From Ceratodon purpureus (taxonomy: Eukaryota; Streptophyta; Bryopsida; Pseudoditrichales; Ditrichaceae): a DNA stretch of 64,000 nt. A program made the position numbers and the translations under genes. Below are positions 11,480 to 24,075 of the stretch, piece after piece. The DNA is taken from the NCBI GenBank assembly GCA_014871385.1, contig CM026421.1, positions 21,938,865-22,002,864 of the forward strand, written 5' to 3'. The notes under the pieces are model-generated. The model was not told the origin of the DNA. It ran no database searches and was given only the letters and a program-made list of their open reading frames with translations. The number at the start of each line of letters is the position of its first letter. Positions within the stretch are counted from its first letter, which is position 1.

Positions 11480-11935
11480 TGCCGCCATCTCCCTCCCCAA
11501 CACCCACTTTCGGCACCGAATGTGCCCCCCAATCCCCCATTGCCCTTGCGGCCTCCCAATCTGCAGCTTCCACTGAGTGCATCGCACGGCCTCCCCCCCC
11601 AACTTCCCCTACCCCAACACCCACTTTCGGCACCGAATGTGCCCCCCAATCCCCCATTGCCCTTGCGGCCTCCCAATCTGCAGCTTCCACTAAGTGCATC
11701 GCGCGGCCTCCCCCCCCAACTTCTCCCACCCCAACACCCACTTTCGGCACCGAATGTGCCCCCCAATCCCTCCCTTCCCTTGCGGCCTCCCAATCTGCAG
11801 CTTCCACTGAGTGCATCGCGCGGCCTCCCCCCCCAACTTCCCCCACCCCAACACCCACTTTCGGCACCGAATGTGCCCCCCAATCCCCCATTGCCCTTGC
11901 GGCCTCCCACTCTGCAGCTTCCACTGAGTGCATCG
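11480..11935. repeat. 117-bp minisatellite, about 3.9 copies, open in several frames
   Basis: The unit recurs with exact period 117 (CACCCACTTTCGG at 11501, 11618, 11735 and 11852). Because 117 is 39 codons, reading frames are preserved in every copy, and long ORFs exist on both strands. The minus-strand frame (HSVEAADWEAARAMGDWGAH per unit, ATG 11933) ends at a GTGAAT donor-like site and could join an exon at 11340-11399, where it would soon stop. Whether it is a 5' exon of the neighbouring ParB/methyltransferase-like gene is not decided by the sequence. Confidence 0.9.
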
Positions 11936-12589
11936 CGCGGACCCGGAGGATGGTGGTTACCCTTTTGTGGATGAGGACTCGGATTGTTTAGAGTACGCTG
12001 GAGAAGATGTTTACGATGCGGTAGATAGTCCTGGTATCCCACTCGTACTTCTCAGCGACGAGGACGAAGATTCGGATAAGTAGATGTGGGCTTCTCTAGT
12101 TATCTGACATTCAATTGCATACGTATTTCTCGGCTCTACGAGATGATGCTTCTGTTAAGCACTTAGAGCCCTTCGAACAGTTTTGAATGTTTACCACCAT
12201 AAGTTATATGTAAATAAATATATCGGCTTTTAACATATTTTTGCATTCCGTGGATTACGTGCTAAGAAGCAAGCTTTAATTCATATGAAGCAACCTTTCA
12301 AATAAGTAAATGCTAGGTTTAGATTCTCCAGAATAAGTACCTAAGAGCTAGTGATGCATCATGAAGGAAAAGCTTGGTCCCACTGCGGTGAGCAAAATCT
12401 CGATGATAATAATAGAACTTTAAAGCAAAAGCACTCATCACCGTTGTAAGAATCACGAACTAGACAAACTTTGACGAACGCGATGATTTCTATTCAAGAC
12501 ATATTAACAATCAAGTAGTCAGAAGTAAGCGAGTAAAGATGATAGTAGTAGGAGTACAACCATGCGCGCAACGGAGGTCGGTGGATTGC

Positions 12590-12680
12590 CTTCCTCTCGG
12601 AAATCGGTTGTCGGATCCGACAATGAGTTTTGCAGTTCTGGCAAGACGGCCGGGGTCGAGAGATTGACATTCGCTTGCCT
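12590..12680. repeat. Palindrome-centred repeat, distant copy
   Basis: Contains 'aaatcggttgtcggatccga' continuing 'caatgagtttt', with the same perfect 16-bp TTGTCGGATCCGACAA palindrome as copy 2, about 10.7 kb away. Flanking similarity is limited to a few short words. A related imperfect palindrome, CTGTCGGAATCCGACA, occurs near 14236. Confidence 0.5.
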
Positions 12681-12898
12681 CGTTGGTACGCGGGTAACAG
12701 GTACAGTCCGCGGGTATGATCCTACAGAATGGATATCAATGTTCATTCGGAAGATGAGATTACAACATCCAATGATGGTAACAATTTCTGAAACCCAACT
12801 GTGGTTATGCTTCAAAAGTCATGGATGATATCTCATCGTCGATGCATGGAAAATTCTAGGTCCTTATTATATAAGTTTCTAAACTAACCATCCTAATG

Positions 12899-13015
12899 AA
12901 AACTACACAAACCTTGCACATTTTAATCCTGGAAGTCTTTATGCACATACGAAACAAAACTACACACACCTTGCAGATTTTAATCCTGGAAGTCTTTATG
13001 CACATACGAACTAGT
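12899..13015. repeat. 57-bp tandem duplication
   Basis: Two copies of a unit containing 'ccttgca(c/g)attttaatcc' and 'ggaagtctttatgcacatac' are spaced by exactly 57 bp. They differ at only a few positions. The short plus-strand ORF through it is likely a by-product of the period being a multiple of three. Confidence 0.9.
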
Positions 13016-13378
13016 TATAGCTTGGCACAAGATGCTACGCTTCTAACTTCAGTGTCGCCAAACTACTCCCGCTCCGGACTACTACATAGAACTCTGATGA
13101 AATTCTGAATTTCGCCTCCTCGTGGACCCCTGAAAACAGCCAACCTTAGTACATGTCATTGCCTTCAAAGGCACTCTATAGCATGACATAAAAAGAACAT
13201 AAGTTCAACTGGCAGAGTTCATCCTACAAAACTTTGAGGACTCTGAATTACTTTGAAAGCTATACCCTTAACCGAACAACAATCCTCAAAATTTTACAAC
13301 ATAACTCACTTCGCAAAACATGAGTTCAAACTACATAAAACTTCTTCATGCAAAACTATTTCGACTAGGGCGTGATGT

Positions 13379-14014
13379 TTACCTTCACTTTGCTGACCCT
13401 TTCCCGAGTACGGCATTCAGGTGCGCCTTAGGACGTATTGGCAGCTTCAAGTATCCACAATAGACTGCCCGTGGTGCCCAGTATTTAGGAAATACCTTTC
13501 TCTCCTTTGACGACGACCCAGGTCCGGAAGAAGAGGATGAACACATGCTGTAGCCAGGAGGTGGACCCATTACCTCCATCTCGTAGCTGTTCCGAAGGTG
13601 GTCACGCAGCATGACCTTCTGCTGCAGCGATAACTCACAGAGGTCCGTGTTGACAAGACTCTCGTCGATCTCAAACGGGATAATCCGATCGGTCATAAAC
13701 AGTACAAGTGCCTCAGCCCAGTACGCATGAACCATACCAGTACCCCACTCATCTTTCCGCTTCCTCACATCTCGCGACTCCTTGAATGCCACTACATACG
13801 CACACCATGCGGGCATGGAATCTATCAGTCGCTCCCACTTGTCACCTCTCTGGCGCAAGTTCTCCAGAAGCGTCATATAGTCATAACTCCACTCTGAGCT
13901 CTGAGTGCAATGTGGGTGCAACTCCGGCATGAGGTCGGGAAACAACTCTGCCATCGCAGATTCAGGAGTCACCCAACTCTGACTAAAGAGGTCCGTAATC
14001 ACCGCAAAGTCCAT
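13379..14014 (-). CDS. Unrecognised protein-coding exon (about 211 aa)
   Basis: A long minus-strand frame opens at ATG 14014 (MDFAVITDLFSQSW), 6 bp after an acceptor-like 'tttctacag'. It runs to a donor-like GAAG|GTAAAC at about 13379-13380. The sequence is rich in acidic and aromatic residues, with a Ser/Gly-rich stretch (CSSSSSGPGSSSKERK) before a basic, Pro-rich end (YLKLPIRPKAHLNAVLGKG). It looks like a genuine internal or 5' exon. No further exon could be assigned with confidence. I recognise no domain. Orientation matches the ParB/methyltransferase-like gene next to it. Confidence 0.45.
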
Positions 14015-14865
14015 CTTGCTCTGTAGAAACTTACAAACGACAAGTGCAAAATGCGGAAGAAATCGTAGAAATTAACAAATGACAAATGCAAAATGCGGAG
14101 TAAAACGTTATCCCAGACACATATAAGGTGAATCTGTTGACTGCTCTCTTGATATCTTCCCTCATCCTTGGAAGCCTGCCCTAATTCTGGCTTCTTTATG
14201 CCAGGTACTACACTAATCAATTACTACAATTTTAGGCTGTCGGAATCCGACATAGACATTTTAGTAAATTACAACTTCAGGGATAGACCGTTTAGTTCAG
14301 GGTTTCAAGCCAAAATTAATGCACTATGACGGCACCGGCATGGCAGGTACTCATACATGGCGGCTAATGAATGATCTTCATGTATCTCAATTACTTCTTT
14401 TGATTATTACGGTGCCTACATTGCCATAGATTGCCTACATTGCCTACATTGCCCCTTAACTCTACTGGAAGTCTGGATGAATTTACTCCCAACGTGCAAA
14501 TAATTAGCTCCGTTGGAGCACTGCTTTATCACGCATGCCATTCTCATTCAGTGTGTAATTACTTGTCCCTTGTGAAATATGGAGTATCCTGACAAACCAA
14601 TGGGAAAGACATCTAGTCCACATCCCTAGACATCGCCGTCATTCCTCATTTTTTTGGTAACAGAAGACATTTACTCTGAGATGATGTGAAGATAGTAAAG
14701 CAAGCTCTCATCCTAAACGTATCACCCAGGGACTATCTTTTCGACTGTTCCATTTGTAAGCGCAATGGATCGTTCATTTGTAATCTCTGCTAAATATTAG
14801 TGACCCTCTCACTTTTACGAAGGTGTTTGCTATTACTCTTTGATTCCTTTGCGTGCATTGCAGTC

Positions 14866-15582
14866 ATGGACTCATCGGCTTTGCCTAAAGCGCTTGCTCC
14901 GACCCATGTCACGGACCTAACCTCTCCAACTCCAAGAGTGGAGATCAAGTCATCGATGCCAGCAGACTCTGAAATGCTACAGGTTTACTTCTTTTCTTTC
15001 ACCTCCCTTTGTTTGAAACTAGATTGGCCTGCTCATTTCTCATGAAATGCTTTGTTGGACCATCGGCATTGCATCGATGTTATTTCGGTTTTGCCATCTT
15101 TAGGCAGACCTCTGAATATCAAACATATGTGGCGTGATTCGTATGACTCCTGTATCACAATGTTATTGCAGGACAATTTGCCATGGCACAATTCGGAGTT
15201 GCGTGAATATATATGGAGGGTGACGTACGAGGACAGAGACCAGCGGGTAGGCAAACAGGTTGATGTATTTTCTGAGGTTGAGTAGATGAATCAAGTCCTT
15301 CGATCCAATCGAGCCCTAATAGACTGGACAGAGGACGACGTGCGCTCGCTCAGGCGCATCGAGTTCCTTACTGGAATAACCAGCGTGGAGCCAGAGCTTT
15401 TCCAGTACTACATTCCTCGTCCTAGTTTGACCTTTACGCCTGCTCATGTGAACTTCGATGGGAACCCCGGGTCGTCGGCCGCTGTGGATATTACAGACTT
15501 ACAGGATGTTGTTTGGGAGTCTGAGCGTAGTGCCTCACCCGACCCATTCACCTTCCTAAACCAAGAGAGAGCGGAGGAGTAA
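14866..15582 (+). pseudogene. Unrecognised gene-like ORFs with an in-frame TAG
   Basis: A possible first exon (ATG 14866 to CAG|GT at 14982) encodes MDSSALPKALAPTHVTDLTS. A continuous frame from 15052 to the stop at 15580-15582 is broken only by TAG at 15283-15285. It reads as a soluble protein (HMWRDSYDSCITMLLQDNL ... WTEDDVRSLRRIEFLTGI ... QYYIPRPSLTF). Joining of the two parts in phase could not be shown. I recognise no family. The isolated stop in otherwise coding-like sequence suggests recent inactivation or an undetected intron. Confidence 0.35.
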
Positions 15583-16012
15583 GAGTAGAACGTGATGTTA
15601 GTATGCTAGCTTTGACTAGACAGCTCAACCTTACCGACATTAACATTTTTGTATTAAAAATATTATATAATGAAGGTACCACGCCAAATTTCCACGGTAA
15701 TAGGCTCCACATTACCGATCCTGGCGGTCATTTTTGCAACCACGGCGGCGAAAATTTCTGCTCACTTTTGAACCGCGGCGGTGAAATTCTCTGCTCTCTG
15801 CTCACTGCTCACTGCTCACCGCTGCCACAGTAGCATCGCTGTGCAATAGATGCTTCCTTGCAACATGTGTCGTCTCGTTATAATTGGAGCCGCCTCCTCG
15901 TAGCAAGAACTTCCCTAGCAGTAGGTGCCTCCTCCTCTCACTACCTCAAAGTCAATGCTCCTCTTACTGCCTCAGTGCATCTTCTCCACAAACTCACTAC
16001 CCCTATCCGCAA

Positions 16013-16140
16013 ATTCCCTATGTCAAACTTCATGTGTTGTAATCCCATTGTCAAACTCCCTATGTCGAACTCCCTATATCAAACTCCCTATGTTGAACTC
16101 CATGTTTCAAACTCCCTGTATGGAACTCTCTGTCTCAAAA
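16013..16140. repeat. Imperfect 15-18-bp tandem repeat ('aactccctatgt')
   Basis: About seven degenerate copies of a unit resembling 'tcaaactccctatgtcga' follow one another. Short ORFs in this stretch are consequences of the repeat. Confidence 0.7.
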
Positions 16141-16429
16141 TCAGTGTCTTTGAGTGTGATAGAGATAGTTGTGCAAGTATGCAATTAGACATAGGAAGAC
16201 TGAAAGGAGCGAAGGTCTTTGTAGGAGCCTCTGCTCGGCATTTCACAACGCAAATTGTACATCTAGACAAATTTCTAGCTCGTTAACTGTGATTATAGGA
16301 TTTGGTATACTTGTACATGCTATAGAACTTGCAGTCGCTTCTTCACAGACAGTGAGTCACTACATTTTTTTGAATTTTTTATTTATCATGAGATTAATTT
16401 TCCATAAATTTGTTCTTGAAGACACGTAA

Positions 16430-19190
16430 TTTCTGATTTTTTTTATTATTTTTTTTGTAGTAATATTTAAGAACAAACATGCTATAGTGTTACAGTACTC
16501 AATTACAACTTAAGGTTAAATGTTGCAATCAACTTGCTCTATATTCAATGTTATATGAACAACAGTTTCTTTAATAATTCTATTGCAATCGTTTGCTGTT
16601 TTGGCATTTCAAATAAGTGTTGCTATATTGCAATGTTGTCTGCTTCAAAGGTTAAAAATATTATTATCAAGAATCTCCTTCTATGTGATGACAATGGTTG
16701 TTAAAGAATGATATCATATGTTTTCAAATTAAATTGAATATGGATTCTTTCCTTACAACATCTATAACTTCTACTTTTTTGGTTCTAAGATGGATTTTTG
16801 GAGAATTCAAGTTGACTTCTACAATGTTGGCCTTTATTGAGAATTATGAACATAATTTATAAGTTTTAAATAGGTGTTCAATTACTATATTTAATTTGAA
16901 ATCAAATAAATTTTGGTTTCTTTTAATATTATTTTAAGCCTTCAAATCACTCTGGGGTCCTATTGGTTTGTATAATAGTATTAGTATTGTATTACTTATA
17001 AAGAATATGATATGGTTTTATAAGAGTTATATTTGCATATAAATTAGTACAACAATTATTTGTTTCATGTGTTCACCTCAGTAGCTCATGAAACAAAACA
17101 TCATTACAAATTTGAAGATTAAATATCCTTTATGTATTTCTATTATAAAATCCATTCCCTCAAATCAAGTAAGAACCAAAGTGCACTACTCATGCCGCAT
17201 CTAATTCTGACAACATCAACATTTTTTTTAGGCTATATTGCTAAATCAAATTAGTCTTGTAACTGTTACGCAATGCACTCTATATATACTTATCTTTGAT
17301 ATTTAATCCCTAAAGACTGAGGAGTGTCTTCAAAATAGAGGACTTAAAAAAAAATTAAGCATTGCTTTGACGAATATTTCATATTGATACACAATTAAAA
17401 GTTATAAACTTCAAATTTCATATTCATTTATAATCACTAGATTCAAGAATGCTATCATTATATTTTCTTTATGGTATTTTAAATTTATGTATATAATATC
17501 CATTTAAAATGATTTAATTTTAAAATTCAAGCTATTTGAATGGATTTAAAATGAGATTCTTGACAAACAATCTTTCATAATTGTTTTGATGCTTCAATAC
17601 ATGCTTTTATTTTTTTTAAAACATTTGGAATTAAAGTAAAAAGAACATTTAGATGAAATATGATTGATGTTTCAATTATTGTGGTTTCTTAAATAGATAT
17701 TCAAGATTTTAAAGAATATTCTCTATTTCATTTAGTTATATAATTACATCAATATAAACGTAGATCATTATAAAATACAAAGCATATTGGTTGGGTCTAG
17801 AATTTAGGCCCTAAAAGACTAAGACCGTTTTTCCCCTAAAAACAATCATTTAATACCTCTAGATAAAGCAAGACATGATAGTTTTTGATGAATTCAATTG
17901 TAGGCTCTTGTTATTAACATGATAGGAATCTTCCTCCCCAAAATTTACAGTTAAAATGTAGAATTAGAATAAAAACAATTGGCAAAATATTGGCAAAACA
18001 AGTATTTTAAATTAATTTAAAAGCTGAGAATTCAATTGTCTTTAATTTTCCAAAAATATGGTTGTTGTGTTTTCAATTGAGGAAATTGGTATTGTTAGAG
18101 GGAACTGAGTTCATAAAATGATGATAATACCTTAATTGCTAATTATATTGACATGAAGTACAAATGTGTTAATCTCAATGATAGGAATGTTGTAGGAATT
18201 AATTGTGAGGTCTTTCCCTTTTTTTCGGAAAAACTCTCAAAATTAGTTTCAAAGTGAAACTTCAAAGATCTTTTATTAGAATTTTTTTGAAGCGCCCACA
18301 AAACACGACTTTTTGTATCATTCACTTGATCAATCAAAACACAATGAATCAAATTTTTTTAAATTTATAAAATTGACAAAATTTGATTCTCTTTCTAGAT
18401 TTATTTGAAAAAATGAATTGGGAATTTTTGAGCCTTATCTTTCTTGGGCTAAAATCTTAAAATCTTTGTTACTCTTTTGATGTTTATCAAGTTTTAAAGA
18501 AAATAGTCTTTATTTGAAAGGTTCTACAAATATTTGCCCTCATTAAAAAATTTGAGAAAAAATTAAAATGATTGAGGTGATAAGAACAAGTATGAAGAAC
18601 AATTAAAAACTTATATAGGATCATTATAGTACTTACAATCCTTTAGGGGCTAAGTAGAAGTAATGTAGGCTATACAAACTATGGTAATTTTTTATTTTTT
18701 ATTTTTTATTTTTGGTTCTTAAGGACAAATATGACTTCTTTTTGGTGAGAATAAAGTCTTTTCCTAGCAGCCTCTACCACAATAGCTCTTCAATTCCAAC
18801 TTTAACCTTTAAACATTGAATTCAGCAATAAGGCTTGGTTTCCAGCCATTTTAAACTACTTGGATCATGCATGATCAAAAATAGAAAAAATATGTATAAA
18901 CTTCCTTTCTAAAGCATTATCAATGATAAAAATTAAAATTTTATTAAAATTTTCAATATAAAACGGTACTTTATTTATTTAATATTGGTATTGAAAATTA
19001 AAATGGAAATTTATTGAAAAGTTGTGACATTTTCATAGTTGTTTGCACACATGTATTGGACACTAGAAATTAAGCACGTTAACGAGTAACTGTATATGGC
19101 AGCTAGAAACCTTGCATATTCAATGTTCATTCAACTTTCATCAAGGGTCTTACAAAAGAAACTCTTCTTTTGATGAACACTCCTGGCTTT
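16430..19190. other. AT-rich intergenic DNA, nothing recognised
   Basis: Very AT-rich sequence with homopolymer A and T runs and no ORF of note on either strand. No terminal repeats, RNA gene or protein similarity could be seen by eye. Confidence 0.6.
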
Positions 19191-19196
19191 TAAGCG

Positions 19197-19545
19197 TCAT
19201 TCTTGTTTTTTCTCAACCATATTTTCTGTTGAGCATTCTGTTCTTTCTTTCTTCTTCAGTTCGGCTACCTTCTCTTTTTCAAGCTGCTTCCGGATTTTTT
19301 CATCTTTTTTGGCTTTGGCAAGGTCTGGGGTTCTTTGCTTCTTCTCTTCTTGCTTATTAAACTCATCTTCCAGTTCTTTTGCAACTCTTTGCCTATCCAA
19401 AGTATATTTTTTGTGAAGTTAAGCATTTTTCATGATGATTCATTTTTTTGGGATTCTTAGGCTTTCTTCTGGAAGCTTTAGGAAAGGAATGAACCTTCAA
19501 GATGCTGGAGAGGTTGTCCTGTTGACTGACATTGTTCCTGGAACA
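19197..19545 (-). pseudogene. Lys/Glu-rich coiled-coil tail, possible transposase C-terminus
   Basis: A minus-strand frame encodes a highly charged helix (KELEDEFNKQEEKKQRTPDL, then further KxxKxEK heptad-like sequence). It is preceded upstream by basic, broken coding-like sequence (KASRRKPKNPKK). Tigger/pogo transposases of plants often end in such a charged coiled-coil, as does the element at 20.5-26.2 kb. No catalytic domain is attached here. It could equally be a fragment of an unrelated coiled-coil gene. Confidence 0.3.
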
Positions 19546-20167
19546 ACATACAAATCAAATATTTGAAAATCAATAAAGCTAGTAAAAATCAAAAGGTTGG
19601 CATACAGAAAAGTAAAAATCAAGTTTATAGAATGAAATTGAAAATGTTGTCTTACTTGTCATTGGTATTTGATGAGAAAATTGCTCCACCTTGGAGCATC
19701 AGTATTGTTTGTTTGATGCTTATTCTCTTTAAATTTGCTCTTGTATCTTGCAATTTAACATTCTTGAGCTCTCAATTCACTTTCCTTAGTTGTTCAAACA
19801 TAAAAACATTAAAAATTAACATGGAAGCTTTGTATACTTTAAATAATCAAGTTAACATGGGAAGCGTTGCAGTGAGTCTTACAAATAATCAAGATAACCT
19901 CAATTAAATACAACAACATTACCAAGAAATTAAGTTTATAAATTTGAAAGAAATGTATACTTACTGTGTTTTCACCGATTGACCCAAAGTAACAGCTTTG
20001 GCAATGGAATCTAAAGAGTCTCCATATTTCTCAACAAATAGATGCCACAATCTGTTGCATTGCCTTTAGACTGTTGATGAACTTGCATTCTCACAATTTC
20101 GCACATGATTATTGCAACATTTACCACAAGTGAAAAAAAACATCTAGATTATCACTGATAACTATTA

Positions 20168-20362
20168 CTCCCTCCGTCTCACTAAAAGAGCATGGTTTGG
20201 TAAAATAATCTGTCTCAAAAAAGAAAGTGGTTTCTAAATTTGGCAACTTATTTCTATATTTGGCAACTTATTTCTAAAGTTGTCTAACTTGTTCTAAAAT
20301 TAGAACTACCCTTAAATATGCTATTATTAGCAAACCATGCTCTTTTAGTGAGACGGAGGGAG
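20168..20362. mobile_element. Stowaway-like MITE (195 bp)
   Basis: Perfect terminal inverted repeats of more than 30 bp begin CTCCCTCCGTCTCACTAAAA at 20168 and end with the complement at 20362. They are flanked by a TA duplication on both sides. CTCCCTCCGT termini with TA duplications are typical of Stowaway elements, mobilised in trans by Tc1/mariner transposases. The interior carries short tandem words ('tatttggcaacttatttcta'). Confidence 0.92.
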
Positions 20363-23300
20363 TATAATTTTTACAGCAAGACTCTAACAAACATGAAGGC
20401 AATTATTGCGACCAATGGTCAGCCTACTGACAATTTGTAGACCTACTAAAACTAGTCCTTTTTAAGGTAGTGGCACATATTTCCGACTGAATTTCAGATT
20501 CAGATAGCTGGAATGGTGGGACATAATATTTATAAATTTTCATGGCTTTGCAAAGTTAGTAGAATGCAATCCCCTAAAGAAATTTTGATTTTCAATAAGT
20601 TTGTAGTTACTTATGAATTTAGAAAGCAATGGCAGTAGAGTGACCATCCGGCGTACATAGAGTGGGTGCTGTACATAGAGATGGATTCCTGAAAATAAGC
20701 AAAGGTGACTTAAAATCTAAGCATGCAAGCCTCAAAAATAAGCATTGTGGGTGGGCTAAAACAATTCGCATGGTGTCAGATGGGCACATGTCATTGTCCC
20801 AAAAAAAAGAACTCTTAGAATGCTAAATTCCCCCATGACAGCCTTGTTATGGGCTGGAAGGATGTTTAATTCCGTCCACATGAGTCCCTTGCCTCACCCA
20901 CTCTCCCCCCAAGGTAGCCACGTCGTGGCCTCATAGTCACCCAAAACAAATCCAGATCCGTTTTGGGTGGGACTAATTCCCGCCCACCCAACCAACGGCT
21001 CCCCAACGTCTCCCTGGTCACCCAACTCCATCCCCCCCCCCGCAGATGCGACCCCGCTCCCCTCTTCCCCCTCACCTCCGACCCCCCATCCAATGTCCCC
21101 GCTCCCCTCCGCAGGAGCTCTAACCCTGATCTGCGAGGCCGGCCCTTCTCTGCTCCCCTCCGCAAGAGCTCTCTCTCTCATCTCCAACGCTGCCAGCACA
21201 CAAGCTCCACCGCTATGCTCCCCTTCGATGTTGCCTTGGGCAGCGCTGCTCTCTCCGTAGAGTACCCTCTCGGCGCCAACCTCCCCGCTCCCTGCCGTCT
21301 CTTCGTCGTCTCGCCCTGGTCTTCTCGCATTGCCCTCTCCGCAGCAGGGCGCAGCCTTCCTCTGTTGCCAAAGCTCCTCGCCCATCCAGTTTCATCGCCT
21401 CCTGAAGTCCCCGCCACTACCACTGTGCCTCTGAATGCTTTCGAAATCCTCTCCATCAGGGAGTAAATCCACTCTGCGAGTGTGTAGAGGATTGAGTGAA
21501 TGTGTAGACTGGGGATTGTAGACTCTTGTGTGGAGGTGCTGCATCATCCACGGATTCAAGGAGGATGGAGGCATACTTGAAAGACTTGGAGCATTGGCGG
21601 GTGTATGGGCAGGACGCAAGTAGTGGGGCGTCGATCAAAGGTGGGGGAGCGTGGGGGTGTTTGCAGCAGGCCGCGGAGGAGGGCGCACATCCATAGAGTT
21701 CCAGCTGCCACTGAAACCAGGATATACAACCTGCCTTGGATCCGGCAGCAGTGGCTGCCACTCCTAGAAGCCCCTCGCGACCTGGGGTTGTATGAGTGCT
21801 CTCTGCCCATGCAGAGCTCTCTCACCGCCCCCCGCAAAGTCTGAATGGGCAGCTGCGAGCTGCTGAGGCACAACGCCCCCACTGCCAAGATCCCACGCTC
21901 ATCGGCTCCTGCTGAGGCACAGCGCCCCCACTGCCAAGATCCGCGGCGTTCATCGGCTTCTGCTGCGAGGGCGACCCAAGCCGCGACCCGGCTCCACTTC
22001 CTCGGCCCCTTCTCCCACGGGTAGCAAGTGCGCCCCTCTGCGCTTAAGCTTCCAGCTCCTTTTTTTTTTTTTTTTTTCAGCTCTTGCTTTTGCACGATCT
22101 TCTTACTATTTTTGCAGCAGCTCCTTTTGCACCTTGCTCTTTTGTGGCCTCCTTCTCTTCCTTCTTCTTCTGTACAGCAGCTCTTGCAGCCTTCTTTGCA
22201 GCCAAGATGTTCTCCTGTGCCTTGTTGTATTCTTCTGATATTAGAATGATGCTCTCTGTGTAGTCTAGCAATGGTTGTTGTCTCCTCCGTTTTTTCGCTG
22301 GGATCAGTTCAGGGAGTGAGAGGAACTGGCTTATGTTGTTTTCGTTAGATGCCTGCACCTCTGCTAGAAATGTTGGGTCAATGGCAGTGTGTTGCACATT
22401 TTTGTCATAGTTGCTCTCTTCAGGATGCGGCACGTCTACATAGAAATGCTGCCTTACACTCACTGGTGTGTTCTCCTGCTCTTCAGATCCACTCCGCCCT
22501 GTTAATGCCGCCCCCCTGTTGCTGCCGGTAGCGCCGCTGTTTGGTCCCCTTCTGCTGCGGTAAATACCCTGCCCACCCCCTTCGGTTATTTGTTGCTCAT
22601 CGGCTTGGTGGTTATGGTCCTGGTCGTCATCTTCCTGCTCATTGCCTTCATAAAATGCTCCTGTTCTTGGTGTTCCTTCGTGACCGTCGTCACTGTCTTG
22701 GCCGAAATGCTCCTGGTTGTCGCCCTGGTGCCGTCGTAGTCTCCCTGTTCTTGGTGTTTGCTGGCCGTGTTCGTCTCGGTGTTCTTGATCCTCCTCCTCG
22801 TCGTCTTGGTGTTCTGTTTGTCTTAGTGGTCGTGATTGTTGGTCTTCTTGCTGTCTGTCTTGGTGGACATCGTCATCTTGGTCTTCTTGGTGTTCATCGT
22901 TGGTGTTGGGTCTTCGTCGTCTTACTAGTCGTGATTGTTGGTCCCCTTGCTGTCTGTCATGGTGATCTTTATCGAAGTCGTCGTCTTAGTCTTCTTGGTC
23001 TTTATCGTCACTGACACTCTCACTACCGCCCACAGCAGATCTCCCCTGGCCCCCCACTGCCGCCGACCGCAGTCTCTGATCGCTGGACCCCGCTGCCCCA
23101 TCCTCCCCTTGCGGGCTCATGGCCTCCTCCCCCGCTTGCAGGCTCATGGCCTCTTCCCCCGCCCCTGCAGATTCCTCCCCCTCTGACTGCAAAGCATTTT
23201 CATTAGGGACATAGTTCTCCTGACCTTCCTTAAATCCTCTACTTGGCTGCATGCTTGCAAGCACTGCATTTTCGTTATATGGCCAAATCCCTGTTTTCCT

Positions 23301-24075
23301 GAAACCATACTTGATGTTCTTGGGTGTGAGAGCCTTTTCTAGTGCCTTAGCTGTCCATTCACATAAATCTTGTTTTTCAACCTTTTTCCCTTTGTTGTGC
23401 AGTGTCCAATTGTCTCTAATTTGTCTAAAAGCAGTCTTAAAAGGCTTGAAGCAAGAGATATCTAGAGGTTGAAGGGCATGGGAAGTATGGGAGGGTAGTG
23501 AAATGATGTCTAACCCTGAATTCATAGCCATTGCCACCACTTCTAGAGCTACATGCGAATTATGCCCATCCAATATGAGTAAATGTCTGTTTTCTGTACT
23601 AATTCCCACTGTGTCCTTCATATTCTTGATGAAGTGTGAAATCCACGACTGGAACAGCCATTTCGTCATCCAAGCATTGGGCTGTATAGCCATCAATGCC
23701 TTATGCTCACATCTGTTCACATAGTCCCCCATAAAATATGTACCCTTCAATATGTAAAAGTTAGGAATTTTCCCCCCTACTGCATTGATGTATGATAGGA
23801 CTGATAGATGTTCCCTCTGATCTGGCTCAATGTTATGTACAAATTTGGAGCCCAATTTTGCAAGGACAGTGCCCCCCCCCCCCCCCCACTTCTTCCAGCT
23901 TGTACACAAGATTCATCACAGTTCCAAATGTGTCCAGCAGGATAATTGAAGGTATTGTACATGTTTTTTAGGTTGCAATATAGAGATGCAACACTACTTG
24001 GGCACAACCCCCTAGCCCTACCAAGTTCTAGAGGTTGGCTCTTCCTAGCAACTAGTTCAGGGTGTCTTTGTTTAA

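Noticed and set aside
11473..11991. Long Pro/Thr-rich plus-strand ORFs (150-172 aa) over the minisatellite
   Set aside because: The 117-bp period keeps all frames open; composition is repetitive and no splice or family evidence supports the plus strand.
150..14250. Recurring palindromes considered as a CRISPR array
   Set aside because: Copies are kilobases apart, flanks are homologous rather than unique spacers, and the genome is eukaryotic.
20963..21466. Plus-strand 167-aa ORF with Ser/Pro/Arg-rich sequence
   Set aside because: GC-rich subterminal DNA of the Tigger-like element is open in several frames on both strands; no motif.
22541..23014. Plus-strand Val/Leu-rich 157-aa ORF resembling a membrane protein
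   Set aside because: It is the antisense of the Asp/Glu/Gln-rich part of the Tigger transposase; complementing GAC/CAA-type codons yields Val/Leu/Ile.
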